The position numbers and the translations under genes were made by a program. Below the pieces are notes generated by a model, which saw nothing but the letters and a program-made list of their open reading frames with translations, ran no database searches and was not told where the DNA came from. Positions 37,863-47,460 of a stretch of DNA of 64,000 nucleotides are shown here, piece by piece (within the stretch, counting starts at the first letter, position 1; each line of letters starts with the position of its first letter). Origin of the DNA: Priestia aryabhattai (GTDB lineage Bacteria; Bacillota; Bacilli; Bacillales; Bacillaceae_H); assembly GCF_023715685.1 (NCBI RefSeq), contig NZ_JAMBOQ010000001.1:992001-1056000 (forward strand), in the 5' to 3' direction.

Positions 37863-38729
37863 TCAGTAAACTGTTACAAGTTCATCTAGTGGGCTATTTG
37901 TTCTTTTTTCTACAAAGTAAGCGTATAAAAGTTCATTTTCATCAATTTGTACATGTTCGCCCGTTTGAGATGTAGCAATAATCATATGCTTACAACCTCT
38001 TTGGAATTTTTGCAGGACTTGATGAAGTGTCTCACTGGTTGATACACTTAGCGTTTTTAAAGCTCCAATTGGATGCTCTTTTCCATGATACCTCTCTAGT
38101 AAAAAGCGCATGTAAACAAATTGCCTGCTCTTCCATTCCAAATATCCTGATATAATTAAAAATGAAATAACAATCCATAAGTGCAGCTGAAAAGGATGCA
38201 TAATGACGGCATAGATAATACCAATAGCTAAAAAAAACGTTGATAACCGCAGCGCAAGCTTATGCGCTTCTAAAAATGGTAAAGAACGACTGCAAATTAA
38301 AAAAAGCAGCTTCCCTCCGTCCAATGGCCAAATGGGCAAGAGATTAAACAGTAAAATCACCATGCATTGAAACATAAATTGCTCATACGTTTCAAAAGAC
38401 AACACATTTGTTTTCATTAATAAGAAAGCAGCTCCAAACATCCAAAGATGCTGAAGAGGTCCACTTATTGTCACGATGAACTCTTCTCGAAATGGACGAT
38501 TCCCATGTTCATCTACTTCTGCTACCCCCCCAAAAGGTAAGAGCATAATTCTGCGAATCCGCCAAGAAAAACACTGAGCCGCTACGGCGTGGCCCAGTTC
38601 ATGAATAATTACAATAATAAATAACAAAAAAAGCTGCTTTACCGTAGCCGTTAAGATACCAATTACGAAAATTCCCCAAAACAATGGATGAATGTGAATT
38701 TTCATCAATAACGAAAAAGCACTATTCAA
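37863..38729 (-). CDS. spoIVFB: Pro-sigma-K intramembrane metalloprotease SpoIVFB
   Basis: A site-2-protease family enzyme that cleaves pro-sigma-K in the mother-cell engulfment membrane. Zinc ligands are His43 and His47 with catalytic Glu44 (HELGH at 43-47), and Asp137 in LPIWPLDGGK. Six or so membrane helices are followed by a CBS-like cytoplasmic domain (about 220-288) that senses ATP in the family. The 288 residues match B. subtilis. The start overlaps the end of spoIVFA by 8 bases. Confidence 0.96.
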   Translation of the reverse strand: MNSAFSLLMKIHIHPLFWGIFVIGILTATVKQLFLLFIIVIIHELGHAVAAQCFSWRIRRIMLLPFGGVAEVDEHGNRPFREEFIVTISGPLQHLWMFGAAFLLMKTNVLSFETYEQFMFQCMVILLFNLLPIWPLDGGKLLFLICSRSLPFLEAHKLALRLSTFFLAIGIIYAVIMHPFQLHLWIVISFLIISGYLEWKSRQFVYMRFLLERYHGKEHPIGALKTLSVSTSETLHQVLQKFQRGCKHMIIATSQTGEHVQIDENELLYAYFVEKRTNSPLDELVTVY

Positions 38730-39504
38730 ATTGAATCACCTGACTAGGATCCACAAACTTATCGCCTTTTTTAATAGCAAAATAGAACGTTCCAGCATCG
38801 CCTTTTTTACTGTTTTCCACAATTCCTACTTCTTTGCCTTTATTCACAAAATCATACATACTAACGTTGATTTTTTTCAGCTGTCCATACCAAGTTTCAG
38901 TTCCATCGGCATGTTGAATAATAACGGTATTCCCCGTATCATCACGTTTTCCTACGTACCTTACAATACCTTCACTCATTGCTTCTACAACCGAATCCAC
39001 TCCTGTTTGAACCGTCACGCCTTGCTTACTTTGAGCAAATGTTTCCGTTACTTTGCCTGAAGCTGGAGTAGCATATTCTCCGCTTACACTCTGCTCCGTT
39101 TTGCTAGAATCTTTATTCGGTAACAGCGTTAACGGCTTCCCAAACTTATCTTCATACCAGGAGGACACAGCTGCAAACTGAAACTCTTTATCCATTGTTT
39201 GTTGAACCACCACTCTGGCCTGTTCAAAAGTAGGAGAAGCGTTCTTGAACATAATTCCTACAATTAACACTAAGCAGGCTGAAGCTAAAATTTTAAATAA
39301 AAAGCGTTCTTTTCGAAATAAAGGATGATATTCTTTTGCTGATGGTGTGTATTCAACCGTAGAATAATCCATCGATCCATATTTTTCTTCTTCACTCATT
39401 AAGGACGTATGAAGAGGTTCTTGAGGAAGACGCTTCGTTGTATTTAATTGTTTTCGCTTACGCTCAGCAATTCGTTTACGGATTTCATCAGCACGTCGAT
39501 TCAT
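38722..39504 (-). CDS. spoIVFA: SpoIVFA, inhibitor of the SpoIVFB protease
   Basis: Holds SpoIVFB and BofA in an inactive complex until the forespore SpoIVB signal arrives. Residues 1-65 are a basic cytoplasmic tail (RADEIRKRIAERKRK), followed by one membrane helix (about 68-90; FKILASACLVLIVGIMF). The external part ends in a degenerate M23/LytM domain (about 165-255; ATPASGKVTETF, GNTVIIQHADGTETWYGQL) without the full zinc-ligand set, as expected for a non-catalytic regulator. First gene of spoIVFA-spoIVFB. Confidence 0.95.
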   Translation of the reverse strand: MNRRADEIRKRIAERKRKQLNTTKRLPQEPLHTSLMSEEEKYGSMDYSTVEYTPSAKEYHPLFRKERFLFKILASACLVLIVGIMFKNASPTFEQARVVVQQTMDKEFQFAAVSSWYEDKFGKPLTLLPNKDSSKTEQSVSGEYATPASGKVTETFAQSKQGVTVQTGVDSVVEAMSEGIVRYVGKRDDTGNTVIIQHADGTETWYGQLKKINVSMYDFVNKGKEVGIVENSKKGDAGTFYFAIKKGDKFVDPSQVIQFE

Positions 39505-39539
39505 GATTCATCATTCTCCTTGTTCTTATCGTATAATCA

Positions 39540-39568
39540 ACTATATGACTTGTCCGTGGAGCTTATGA
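39540..39568 (-). promoter_or_regulatory. Possible sigma-E promoter of spoIVFA-spoIVFB
   Basis: On the minus strand TCATAAG (39562-39568; 5 of 7) is 14 bases from CATATAGT (39540-39547; 7 of 8 to CATAYAHT). The operon is sigma-E dependent in B. subtilis. Confidence 0.48.
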
Positions 39569-39596
39569 CAGCTTGACTCTACAAAATCACACAAAT

Positions 39597-39627
39597 AAAA
39601 AAAGCTTCCTTTATCGGAAGCTTTTTT
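39597..39627 (-). terminator. Terminator after minD
   Basis: AAAAAAGCTTCC and GGAAGCTTTTTT (39598-39609, 39616-39627) form a 12-bp stem with a 6-base loop. It begins at the minD stop codon. Confidence 0.87.
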
Positions 39628-40432
39628 AAGAACGAACACCAAAGAATCGTTTAATACGTGCAAACATTCCCTTATCTTCTTCATCTAACGATTGAAGAGG
39701 AACCGTTTCACCTAGAATACGTCTTGCAATATTACGATATGCAATTGATGCTTTGCTTGATGGGTCCATGACAATTGGTTCACCGTTGTTAGAAGCACGG
39801 ATAACATTTTCATCGTCAGCAACGATCCCAATTAAATCAACAGCCAGAAGCTGAGAAATTTCTTCCACGTCTAGCATGTCTCCATTTTTCATCATATGAC
39901 TACGGATTCGGTTAATAACCAGTTTTGGAGACTCGATATCCTCTTGCTCCAATAATCCAATAATACGGTCAGCATCACGAACAGCTGAAACTTCCGGTGT
40001 TGTCACAACGAGTGCCTTATCAGCGCCAGCTACGGCATTCTTATAGCCTTGTTCAATACCAGCTGGGCAATCAATAACTACATAGTCATAGTCTTGCTTT
40101 AACTGAAGAACTAACTCTCGCATTTGTTCTGGTTGAACAGCTGTTTTGTCACTCGTTTGAGCAGCAGGAAGTAAGTACAAACATTCAAAACGCTTGTCCT
40201 TAATCAAGGCTTTTTGCGGTTGGCATCGACCTTCTACCACGTCTACAAGATCATAAATAATACGATTTTCAAGCCCCATTACAACATCCAAGTTGCGTAA
40301 GCCGATATCAGTGTCTACTAGACACACGCGCTTTCCAGCTAATGCTAGAGCAGTACCTAAATTGGCTGATGTCGTTGTTTTTCCAACTCCACCTTTACCA
40401 GACGTAACAACAATAGCCTCTCCCACTGTCAA
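39626..40432 (-). CDS. minD: Septum site-determining ATPase MinD
   Basis: Membrane-bound ATPase that with MinC blocks division at the poles. The 268 residues contain the deviant Walker A GKGGVGKT at 12-19, DTDIGLRNLD (switch I region) and DCPAGIE (Walker B/switch II). The C-terminal amphipathic helix GMFARIKRFFGVRS anchors it to membranes. The start overlaps the minC stop by 4 bases, so they are coupled. Confidence 0.97.
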   Translation of the reverse strand: MTVGEAIVVTSGKGGVGKTTTSANLGTALALAGKRVCLVDTDIGLRNLDVVMGLENRIIYDLVDVVEGRCQPQKALIKDKRFECLYLLPAAQTSDKTAVQPEQMRELVLQLKQDYDYVVIDCPAGIEQGYKNAVAGADKALVVTTPEVSAVRDADRIIGLLEQEDIESPKLVINRIRSHMMKNGDMLDVEEISQLLAVDLIGIVADDENVIRASNNGEPIVMDPSSKASIAYRNIARRILGETVPLQSLDEEDKGMFARIKRFFGVRS

Positions 40433-41121
40433 ATTCTCCTTTCTACCCTGGTCAAATTCGGTCTTAGATGCGATAAAGTTTGCACGCGATCTATCACCAT
40501 TTGATCATTATCATCTAAGTATGCACATTCCATTATATTCTCTTCCTTCTCGTTGCGCTCTTCTTCTGATCGGGTAATAATATCAGCAATGCGCAGCTGT
40601 GAAGGTTTCATTAACGATGCAGCAATAACGGCGTTTTTATTGCCGCGATATCCTGCATGAGCAATCCCTTTTAAAGCACCTAATACAAATAGATTTCCTC
40701 CAGCTACAACTGTTCCTCCGGGATTTACGTCTCCGACTAGAAGCAAATCGCCTTCTACATGGAGAACCTGTCCTGAACGAACCACCTTTGTAACAGATAC
40801 TAATTCACTTTCTTCTCTTACTCGGACCGCATCTTGCTTTAAAATAACGTTACTATCAATTTGTTTAACTACTAAATACTGATTTTCTTCTATGAGCGCC
40901 TTCAATTCGGTTTCCTGCTCTGTAGTTAAATAACGATTTCCGATTTTGACATACACTGTGACGATCTGATCGGCATCGCCATGCTTATTTGTCAAAAGCT
41001 TCGTCTTAAGTTCCGTCAAAAGCTCTGCAAATGAACATGTATCATTGAGATGCAACGTTAATCCATCTTTTGTTCCTTTAATTGTCACATTTTGTTGCTT
41101 TTGTTTATTCAAGACGCTCAC
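40429..41121 (-). CDS. minC: Septum site-determining protein MinC
   Basis: Inhibits FtsZ assembly away from mid-cell. The 230 residues have the N-terminal FtsZ-binding domain (about 1-105; VTIKGTKDGLTLHLND) and the C-terminal beta-helix that binds MinD (about 115-210; GDVNPGGTVVAGGNLFVLGALKG). The binding site before ATG is AACGAGGTGAGCG-type. It follows mreD after 107 bases, in the conserved mreBCD-minCD series. Confidence 0.95.
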   Translation of the reverse strand: MSVLNKQKQQNVTIKGTKDGLTLHLNDTCSFAELLTELKTKLLTNKHGDADQIVTVYVKIGNRYLTTEQETELKALIEENQYLVVKQIDSNVILKQDAVRVREESELVSVTKVVRSGQVLHVEGDLLLVGDVNPGGTVVAGGNLFVLGALKGIAHAGYRGNKNAVIAASLMKPSQLRIADIITRSEEERNEKEENIMECAYLDDNDQMVIDRVQTLSHLRPNLTRVERRI

Positions 41122-41228
41122 CTCAACGAATATATAATTTCGACAGAGACTTACTCAATTCCTTTTTTTCGTTTCTTCAATCAGCATTTTTATCCTATCA
41201 TGAACGAGAAGCGTAACATATTTTCGGA

Positions 41229-41747
41229 TCAGCGTTCATCGATAAATTTAGCGAAATATTGAAAACATCTTTGAAGCGGAAATGCAAAAATAAGTGCAAA
41301 TATGGCATTTAAAATGATGGTTGCGTAAAATCGCTCTTGCAAGAAGCGACCAATGGTCATATCGGATATATTAATAATGCTATTAATTCCATATACGTAA
41401 AACTCAATAATGGCTACAGCTAATAGCGACATGCAGATTACGATAAGCGTATTTTGCTGAAAAATCTTCATTAATTTTGATACGATATAGCATACGGCCG
41501 GCAGTCCAAGCGCGTATACTCCTAAGACATCCGTAAAGGCAATATCATACATGAATCCAAAGATTACCCCATATAGCATCGCTTGCTTTGGGTGATAATA
41601 CACTGACATAAAAGCCAGTACCACTACAACAAAGTGAGGTGATAAGATCCAGTCTCGCCATGGTGATGCCATGGCGACAAAATTAACAAAAATACTTTCA
41701 AACATAAAAACGACAAGCACGAGAATAGGAAGGACAAACCGCTTCAT
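41229..41747 (-). CDS. mreD: Rod shape-determining protein MreD
   Basis: An integral membrane partner of MreC in the cell-elongation machinery. The 172 residues form about five hydrophobic helices; family segments are ILSPHFVVVVLAFM, AMLYGVIFGFMYDIAFTDVLGVYALG and the C-terminal hydrophobic helix followed by a basic tail. The start codon overlaps the mreC stop by one base. The order mreB-mreC-mreD supports the call. Confidence 0.94.
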   Translation of the reverse strand: MKRFVLPILVLVVFMFESIFVNFVAMASPWRDWILSPHFVVVVLAFMSVYYHPKQAMLYGVIFGFMYDIAFTDVLGVYALGLPAVCYIVSKLMKIFQQNTLIVICMSLLAVAIIEFYVYGINSIINISDMTIGRFLQERFYATIILNAIFALIFAFPLQRCFQYFAKFIDER

Positions 41748-42628
41748 CAGTTAGCCTCCTCCGCCCCTAAATCGTCTTCAGCAGCGGGCGCACTTCTTTT
41801 AGCTACAACTACGTTATCTAAGTCATACAAGTCAGCAGCAGGTTTGATATAAGCTTTTTTCGTTAATCCATATTCATCAGGCTCAATTTTTGTGATAACG
41901 CCAATTGGAAGATTGCTAGGGAAAATGCCGTCTTCTTGACCTAGACCCGACGTTACTACTTTTTGCTTTTCTTTAATATCAGCATCAAATGGAATACGAC
42001 GCATAACAAGCGCCTGTTCTTTATCATCATAGCCTTCAATTAAACCAAACACTTCTTTTTTAGCCTGAATTTTAGCAGATACACGGTTTGTACGATCTGA
42101 TGAACTAATTAACTGCACAGTAGATGTGAACTTAGATGCATGCTTCACTTTACCAATCAGCCCCTCAGGAGTCATAACAGCCATATTTTCCTGCACATTA
42201 TGAACCGTCCCTTTATCAATGGCAATTACCTCATGCCAACGGTCCGGATTACGAGCAATCACTGTTGCTTCAATTGGGTTGTATTGACTTAAATCCGTTT
42301 TTTTGTCGAGCTGTGCTCTTAATTTTTTATTTTCTTGCTGCAAAGCGTTGGCTTTCGTTTCTAATTGCATGCGTTCGTCTAAACGAGCTTTTAATACCTC
42401 GTTTTCTTCGTATGTACGCTTTAAGTCACCTACATTCTGAAAGAAACCCGCTACAAATTGTGCGGGTTCATTAAAGGTAGCCTGAACAAGACCAACCGTA
42501 TCTTTGACAAACTGTTCAGGCCACGTTACATTTTTACGACCATTTAACGAAAAACCAATCAATGCCACTAATACAATAATACTAACCAATAAAATAACTA
42601 AACGTTTATTTAAGAAAAATTGTGGCAC
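41747..42628 (-). CDS. mreC: Rod shape-determining protein MreC
   Basis: A bitopic scaffold that links cytoplasmic MreB to cell-wall synthases. Residues 8-28 form the membrane helix (LVILLVSIIVLVALIGFSL). A coiled coil (about 65-105; LKARLDERMQLETKANALQQENKKLRAQL) and two beta-barrel domains follow (VIARNPDRWHEVIAIDKG, MTPEGLIGKV). The 293 residues are typical for Bacillus. It follows mreB after 19 bases. Confidence 0.96.
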   Translation of the reverse strand: MPQFFLNKRLVILLVSIIVLVALIGFSLNGRKNVTWPEQFVKDTVGLVQATFNEPAQFVAGFFQNVGDLKRTYEENEVLKARLDERMQLETKANALQQENKKLRAQLDKKTDLSQYNPIEATVIARNPDRWHEVIAIDKGTVHNVQENMAVMTPEGLIGKVKHASKFTSTVQLISSSDRTNRVSAKIQAKKEVFGLIEGYDDKEQALVMRRIPFDADIKEKQKVVTSGLGQEDGIFPSNLPIGVITKIEPDEYGLTKKAYIKPAADLYDLDNVVVAKRSAPAAEDDLGAEEAN

Positions 42629-42647
42629 GATCTACACCTCTTAATAT

Positions 42648-43673
42648 TTAGCGATATGATTCGCTTGTACGATTTTTAAATAAATCAATGTGTTCTAACG
42701 CTTTACCCGTTCCAATTGCAACACAGTCAAGCGGATCTTCTGCGATGACAACCGGCATATTTGTTTCTTCACTAATAACTTTATCTAAATTACGTAGCAA
42801 TGCGCCACCGCCTGTTAACACAATACCGCGATCCATAATATCCGCCGCAAGTTCAGGTGGTGTTTTTTCTAATGTGCTTTTTACTGAATCTACAATAGAA
42901 GCCACTGTATCTTTTAGCGCTTCTGCAATTTCTTCTGCTGAAATTTCGATTGTTTTCGGTAGACCTGTTAGTAAGTCACGTCCGCGAATTTCCATGTTTT
43001 CAATACCTTCTGGAATTCCGGCAGAACCGACTTCTACTTTTAATGCTTCTGACGTACGCTCACCAATCATTAAATTGTAATTCTTGCGAATATATTGAAT
43101 AATCGCTTCATCCATCTCGTCACCAGCGATGCGGATTGACTGACATGTTACGATTCCGCCTAAAGAAATAATCGCAACTTCTGTTGTTCCTCCGCCAATA
43201 TCTACTACCATACTTCCCGTCGGCTCCCAAACCGGTAGATTGGCGCCGATTGCTGCAGCAAACGGTTCTTCAATTGTATACGCATCACGCGCGCCAGCCT
43301 GACGAGTCGCATCAATAACGGCACGTTTCTCAACAGCTGTAATGCCAGAAGGTACACAAACCATTACATACGGCTTACCCGCAAACAAACTTTTTGTTTT
43401 TTGAGCTTGATTGATGTAATATTTCATCATCGTTGCAGTTGTTTCGTAATCTGCAATAACTCCATCTTTCATTGGACGAAGGGCTACTACGTTCCCAGGT
43501 GTACGACCAATCATATTTTTTGCATCGTTACCTACTGCAACGATTTGTTTTGTATCAGTTTGCAAAGCCACAACAGACGGCTCACGCACAACAATTCCTT
43601 TTCCTTTTACATAAACGAGCGTATTTGCAGTACCCAAATCTATTCCAAGGTCTCTAGTACCGATTCCAAACAT
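42648..43673 (-). CDS. mreB: Rod shape-determining actin homologue MreB
   Basis: Actin-like ATPase that orients cell-wall elongation. Phosphate-binding loops are [17 protein letters not shown] and [31 protein letters not shown] is the adenosine motif. I start at [10 protein letters not shown] (43673), which has AAAGGAAG 8 bases upstream; the frame extends eight more codons without a site. The 341 residues are close to the B. subtilis length. First gene of mreBCD. Confidence 0.97.
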   Translation of the reverse strand: MFGIGTRDLGIDLGTANTLVYVKGKGIVVREPSVVALQTDTKQIVAVGNDAKNMIGRTPGNVVALRPMKDGVIADYETTATMMKYYINQAQKTKSLFAGKPYVMVCVPSGITAVEKRAVIDATRQAGARDAYTIEEPFAAAIGANLPVWEPTGSMVVDIGGGTTEVAIISLGGIVTCQSIRIAGDEMDEAIIQYIRKNYNLMIGERTSEALKVEVGSAGIPEGIENMEIRGRDLLTGLPKTIEISAEEIAEALKDTVASIVDSVKSTLEKTPPELAADIMDRGIVLTGGGALLRNLDKVISEETNMPVVIAEDPLDCVAIGTGKALEHIDLFKNRTSESYR

Positions 43674-43754
43674 GTGTCTCTTCCTTTCTCTTACCAAAAT
43701 GCAAAGGTAAAAATTCCATAATTCAATTTCTTCATTTCATAAGTAACATTTTTT

Positions 43755-43783
43755 ATTTTCTATACTTTTTTCATAGATGTCAA
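43755..43783 (-). promoter_or_regulatory. Possible sigma-A promoter of mreBCD
   Basis: On the minus strand a perfect TTGACA (43778-43783) is 17 bases from GAAAAT (43755-43760), about 80 bases ahead of mreB. A GTATGA/TCATAC inverted repeat (43795-43815) lies just upstream of it. Confidence 0.5.
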
Positions 43784-43902
43784 CGCCAAATATTGTATGA
43801 TAAAAAGTCATACTTTGTCTATTAATAACGAATGATTGTAAAGAACTTGTCATTTAAAATCATGACTACTATTATAACCCAAGGATTTTAAAAAGCATAG
43901 CC

Positions 43903-44598
43903 TTACATGTATCCTTTTTCTTTTAAACTAATATATTTTCGATCTCCGATAATTAAATGATCTAACAATTCAATTCCTATGATAAATCCGCACTCTTTTA
44001 AGCGCTTCGTTACCTCTATATCTTCTCTGCTGGGAGTAGGGTCGCCCGATGGATGATTATGAATACAAATAAGGGATGCAGCTGAACGACGAAAGGCTTC
44101 TTTAAACACTTCTCTTGGATGGACAATAGATGAATTGAGGCTTCCGATAAAAATGGTTTGCTTATGGAGAACTTGATTTTTCGTGTTGAGGTATAAACAG
44201 ACGAAATGCTCTTGAGAAAGCACGCGCATTTCTTCCATCACATAATTAGCTCCGTCTTCAGGGCCATGAATGGTATATCGTTGACTAGATTTCCGCTGTA
44301 CAATCCTCTTACCTATTTCAATAGCCGCTATAATTTGAATCGCTTTTGCAGGCCCGATACCTTTAATATTCATCATTTCATCAAGCGATGCATGCTGCAA
44401 AAGTTGAAGGCCTTCAAAATGCGTTAATATGCGGTTGGATAGCTGAAGAACAGATTCATCTTTGGTTCCAGTGCGCAGCAAAATAGCAATAAGCTCGTGG
44501 TTAGAAAGACTAGAAGCACCCATTGACACAAGGCGCTCTCGAGGTCTTTCATCTTGAGGAAAATCTTTAATTAGCAATGATTGATCCAATTTCGTCAC
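43903..44598 (-). CDS. radC: RadC/JAB (MPN) domain protein
   Basis: Historically called a DNA repair protein; true function is uncertain. The 231 residues have an N-terminal helix-hairpin-helix region (about 20-95; LVSMGASSLSNHELIAILLRTG, MNIKGIGPAKAIQIIAAIEIG) and a C-terminal JAB/MPN metalloprotease-like domain (about 105-230) with the ligand motif HNHPSGDPTPSREDIEVT. All expected metal ligands appear present. It lies 6 bases after maf and ahead of mreB, as in B. subtilis (ysxA). Confidence 0.94.
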   Translation of the reverse strand: MTKLDQSLLIKDFPQDERPRERLVSMGASSLSNHELIAILLRTGTKDESVLQLSNRILTHFEGLQLLQHASLDEMMNIKGIGPAKAIQIIAAIEIGKRIVQRKSSQRYTIHGPEDGANYVMEEMRVLSQEHFVCLYLNTKNQVLHKQTIFIGSLNSSIVHPREVFKEAFRRSAASLICIHNHPSGDPTPSREDIEVTKRLKECGFIIGIELLDHLIIGDRKYISLKEKGYM

Positions 44599-44604
44599 TC
44601 CTTT

Positions 44605-45174
44605 TTAGTAGACGAAACCGTATTGTTTTAGCTTACGTATTGTTCGGGAGAGCGGCAAGCCCACCACCGAGAAATAGTCTCCTTCAATTTTTTTAACTAG
44701 CGCAGCACCGAGACCTTGAATTCCATAAGAACCTGCCTTATCCATAGGCTCTCCTGACTCTACGTACTGTACGATTTCATCTTGTTCAAGCGGCCAAAAC
44801 TCTACATCTGTTTGTTCATAAAACGTATGAACTTTTGCATTTGATACCAACGCTACTCCAGTTAATACTTGATGTTTTTGACCTGACAGCATAGTAAGTG
44901 TTTCAATCGCTTCTTGTTTCGTTTTTGGCTTTCCTAAAATACGATTACCATATACGACAACTGTATCGGCACCTAGGACCATATCCTCTTTATGATGCGA
45001 AGCGACGTCCACTGCTTTTTGCCTAGCTAAATCTATTACTACCTCCGACGGAGTGTATGATGGATTGACGATTTCTTCAATTGTACTAACGTGAACGGTA
45101 AAGGGAATGTGAAGCTGCTGAAGTAATTCTTTTCGACGAGGAGAGCCTGAGGCTAAAATTAATGTTTGTTTCAT
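44605..45174 (-). CDS. maf: Maf-family nucleotide pyrophosphatase
   Basis: Hydrolyses non-canonical or modified nucleoside triphosphates; in B. subtilis overexpression blocks septation. The 189 residues contain ILASGSPRRKELL at the N-terminus, the substrate-site segment GADTVV and the end motif GGSYGIQG-type (here KAGSYGIQGLGAALV). I start at MKQTLILASGS (45174), with AAAGGTGAG 5 bases before; the frame extends 25 codons upstream without a site. It follows spoIIB. Confidence 0.95.
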   Translation of the reverse strand: MKQTLILASGSPRRKELLQQLHIPFTVHVSTIEEIVNPSYTPSEVVIDLARQKAVDVASHHKEDMVLGADTVVVYGNRILGKPKTKQEAIETLTMLSGQKHQVLTGVALVSNAKVHTFYEQTDVEFWPLEQDEIVQYVESGEPMDKAGSYGIQGLGAALVKKIEGDYFSVVGLPLSRTIRKLKQYGFVY

Positions 45175-45284
45175 ACATCTCACCTTTGCATTTTGATTTA
45201 AAAAAGAAGGACACACCGTTATTTTAGCAATTTCATCTCCAAATGACAATAAACAAGTGAGGCAGCATTACACTACCTCACCTG

Positions 45285-46298
45285 TTAAGACGTTACAAGG
45301 CTTTCATACTGCTGAAGAGCTTTTAACACATATCGCTGAGCAAGCCAAGCATCTTTACTGCTTTTATTGTTTTCATATGAAGAAAGGGAAGCCGCAGCTT
45401 TTTGAAGGGTGCTCACCATGGTTTTAATGTCGTCATTTGACGCTTCTTTCTGAACTTTTGTTAGCTCTTTTTTCAAAGACTTGATATCGGCTACTCGCTG
45501 TCCTTCAATCGCTTTAACAGATTGATCTAAGAGATTAGCCATAAACGGCTGCGCTGTTGTTATAACCGTTTGATCTTTTTTCCTTAATTGGCTAGTGGGC
45601 TTAATTTCATAAGACTTTACATATACATCTTTACCTTGTTGTTTGTACGTTTTACTAAGTGCCTTCGCTTTTTCTTCTCCAGTGGCAGCACCAACTACAA
45701 GAGAGTAGGATTTAGGTGAAAAGATCTCGCCTGCTTTGTTCTCTTCTTTCCATTTATCCATTGCTTTATTTGCAGCAGCTTTTGATGAAAAAGCACCTGC
45801 TTGTACAATGTAAAAAGAAAAAGGCTCTAAAGTAGAAGCAGCAACTGACGTACCCTTCGATTCCTGTTCGCTTTTCTTTTCGGCTTTACCAACACTTTCA
45901 GTGGTAGACGCTGTTTGAGCAGCTTTTTCTTCTTTCGTTTGCTCACTCGTTTGTGCTTTGCTTACAGGCTGTTCGCTTCCTGTCATCATTTTTACACCAA
46001 CCATACCGATGCCGCTGCCTATTCCGACTGCTAGCAATACAATCACAGCCGTTCGTTTGATCACACCGCTGTTTACCGTTTTAATCGAAACATTTTTAGG
46101 ATGTAATCGCGGCTTTTTCTTTTTTTCATTTCTTACATCTTCAATAAACACCACTTTATTTTCTTCTACATGAGAATCTTTGGATGCTGGTTCCGGAAGA
46201 ACCCAAGTAAATTCGTCTTTTTCTGGCGCTTGTTCTTCCTTCTCATCCTTGGATTGACCGTTGATTTTAATTGAAATTTTTCGTTCCTGCTTGTCCAC
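45285..46298 (-). CDS. spoIIB: Stage II sporulation protein B (SPOR-domain)
   Basis: Helps thin septal peptidoglycan and target the engulfment machinery. The cytoplasmic N-terminal part (DKQERKISIKINGQ) precedes a membrane helix (about 85-107; AVIVLLAVGIGSGIGMVGVKMM), an external Ser/Lys/Glu-rich linker and a SPOR domain (about 157-225; SFYIVQAGAFSSKAAANKAMDKW). The C-terminal portion is helical. I start at the GTG at 46298, 7-8 bases from AAAGGCGG, giving 337 residues, close to B. subtilis; the longer frame lacks a site. Confidence 0.9.
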   Translation of the reverse strand: MDKQERKISIKINGQSKDEKEEQAPEKDEFTWVLPEPASKDSHVEENKVVFIEDVRNEKKKKPRLHPKNVSIKTVNSGVIKRTAVIVLLAVGIGSGIGMVGVKMMTGSEQPVSKAQTSEQTKEEKAAQTASTTESVGKAEKKSEQESKGTSVAASTLEPFSFYIVQAGAFSSKAAANKAMDKWKEENKAGEIFSPKSYSLVVGAATGEEKAKALSKTYKQQGKDVYVKSYEIKPTSQLRKKDQTVITTAQPFMANLLDQSVKAIEGQRVADIKSLKKELTKVQKEASNDDIKTMVSTLQKAAASLSSYENNKSSKDAWLAQRYVLKALQQYESLVTS

Positions 46299-46485
46299 TG
46301 CACCACCGCCTTTAGTTAACGTAGTCTTATTACCGGTTGCAAGCTGAGGTAAACCGACATAAAACATACACTTTTTTCCATGCTATCATAGAAGAAAAAA
46401 AAAATAACAAGACATTTGTCGTCTTGTTACAAAAGGTTTTCGCTATTTAGTTACAGAAATTTTAAATTTGTCGAAGGCTTAAAGC

Positions 46486-47241
46486 TCAATAAAAATAGTT
46501 GCTAAAATACCAATCTATCAATTCGTTTCCATGAAAATAAGCAACGATTGTCCCTATAAAAATAAAAGGAACGAAAGGAATGGGTACACCTACTTTTGCC
46601 TTTCTCATTAATAACGCTCCTATACTAACGGTTCCGCCTATTAATATAGCTAAAAAAAGCGATAGCAAGACGAGCTTTACTCCAAGTACAATTCCAATCA
46701 GACCATATAATTTGATATCTCCTTCTCCAAGACCTCCTCTACTAAGAAATGCAATTAAAAAAAGAAGGAAAAAAGCTATTCCTCCTCCCATTAAGGAGTC
46801 ACTCCACGAAGTAAATGGAATGAAAAGACGCTCAAGAAGAAAGATAGGCAAAAAGAAAAGCAGCACCTTATTTGGTACAATCATATAGGCGATATCAGAG
46901 ACAACTATAATTGTTAAGAAAGAAACAAATGTTAATATAACAATCAGTTCTAACGTCATATTTAATCTAAAAAAAGCATATACAAATAAACTTCCTGTCG
47001 AAAATTCTATGAATGGGTAGATGAAGGAAATTTTTTTGCGACACATACTACATTTTCCTGCATTTTTAATATAGGAGACTATGGGAATTAATTGTGGTGG
47101 AGAAAGAACGTATAAACAGTGTGGGCAATGAGATCTTGGAGATAGAATAGATTTTTGTTGTGGAATTCTAAAGCCTGCTACGTTATAAAATGAGCCTAGA
47201 GTGATACCTGAAACAAATAAATAGAGATAAATTAAACTCAT
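46486..47241 (-). CDS. comC: Prepilin peptidase ComC
   Basis: Cleaves and methylates type IV prepilin-like proteins for the competence pseudopilus. The 251 residues have the two CxxC pairs of the N-terminal domain (CPHCLYVL and CSMCRKKI), the first catalytic Asp in VVSDIAYMIVPN and the second in LGEGDIKLYGLIG (the GxGD motif). About seven or eight membrane helices. Its start overlaps the preceding pilin-like gene by 4 bases, which argues for that protein being its substrate. Confidence 0.95.
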   Translation of the reverse strand: MSLIYLYLFVSGITLGSFYNVAGFRIPQQKSILSPRSHCPHCLYVLSPPQLIPIVSYIKNAGKCSMCRKKISFIYPFIEFSTGSLFVYAFFRLNMTLELIVILTFVSFLTIIVVSDIAYMIVPNKVLLFFLPIFLLERLFIPFTSWSDSLMGGGIAFFLLFLIAFLSRGGLGEGDIKLYGLIGIVLGVKLVLLSLFLAILIGGTVSIGALLMRKAKVGVPIPFVPFIFIGTIVAYFHGNELIDWYFSNYFY

Positions 47242-47432
47242 ACTATTTCTTCCATCTCAAGCGTGCAGTCTGCTAACTGCAGGTTTTCTTTTGAGTGAAG
47301 GAATGTATCTTTTTCTCTTAAATAGCTGCCAATAAACGGAATGAGAAAAGCTGCTAGAACACCTATTACGATAACTAGTACGATCACTTGCATTAGAGAA
47401 ATTCCTTTATTTCTCGTTGATAGTTTATCCAT
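47238..47432 (-). CDS. Small type IV pilin-like protein next to comC
   Basis: Function unknown. The 64 residues have a prepilin signal: a short basic leader ending in NKG, then a hydrophobic helix ISLMQVIVLVIVIGVLAAF and PFIG. Cleavage after Gly10 is expected. The fifth mature residue is Gln, where type IV pilins nearly always have Glu. A short polar tail follows (HSKENLQLADCTLEMEEIV) with one Cys. AAAGGAGAGATG precedes the ATG. It overlaps comC by 4 bases. B. subtilis has no pilin gene here, so I do not assign a name. Confidence 0.82.
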   Translation of the reverse strand: MDKLSTRNKGISLMQVIVLVIVIGVLAAFLIPFIGSYLREKDTFLHSKENLQLADCTLEMEEIV

Positions 47433-47460
47433 TTAAACATCTCTCCTTTATTGATTAGTA

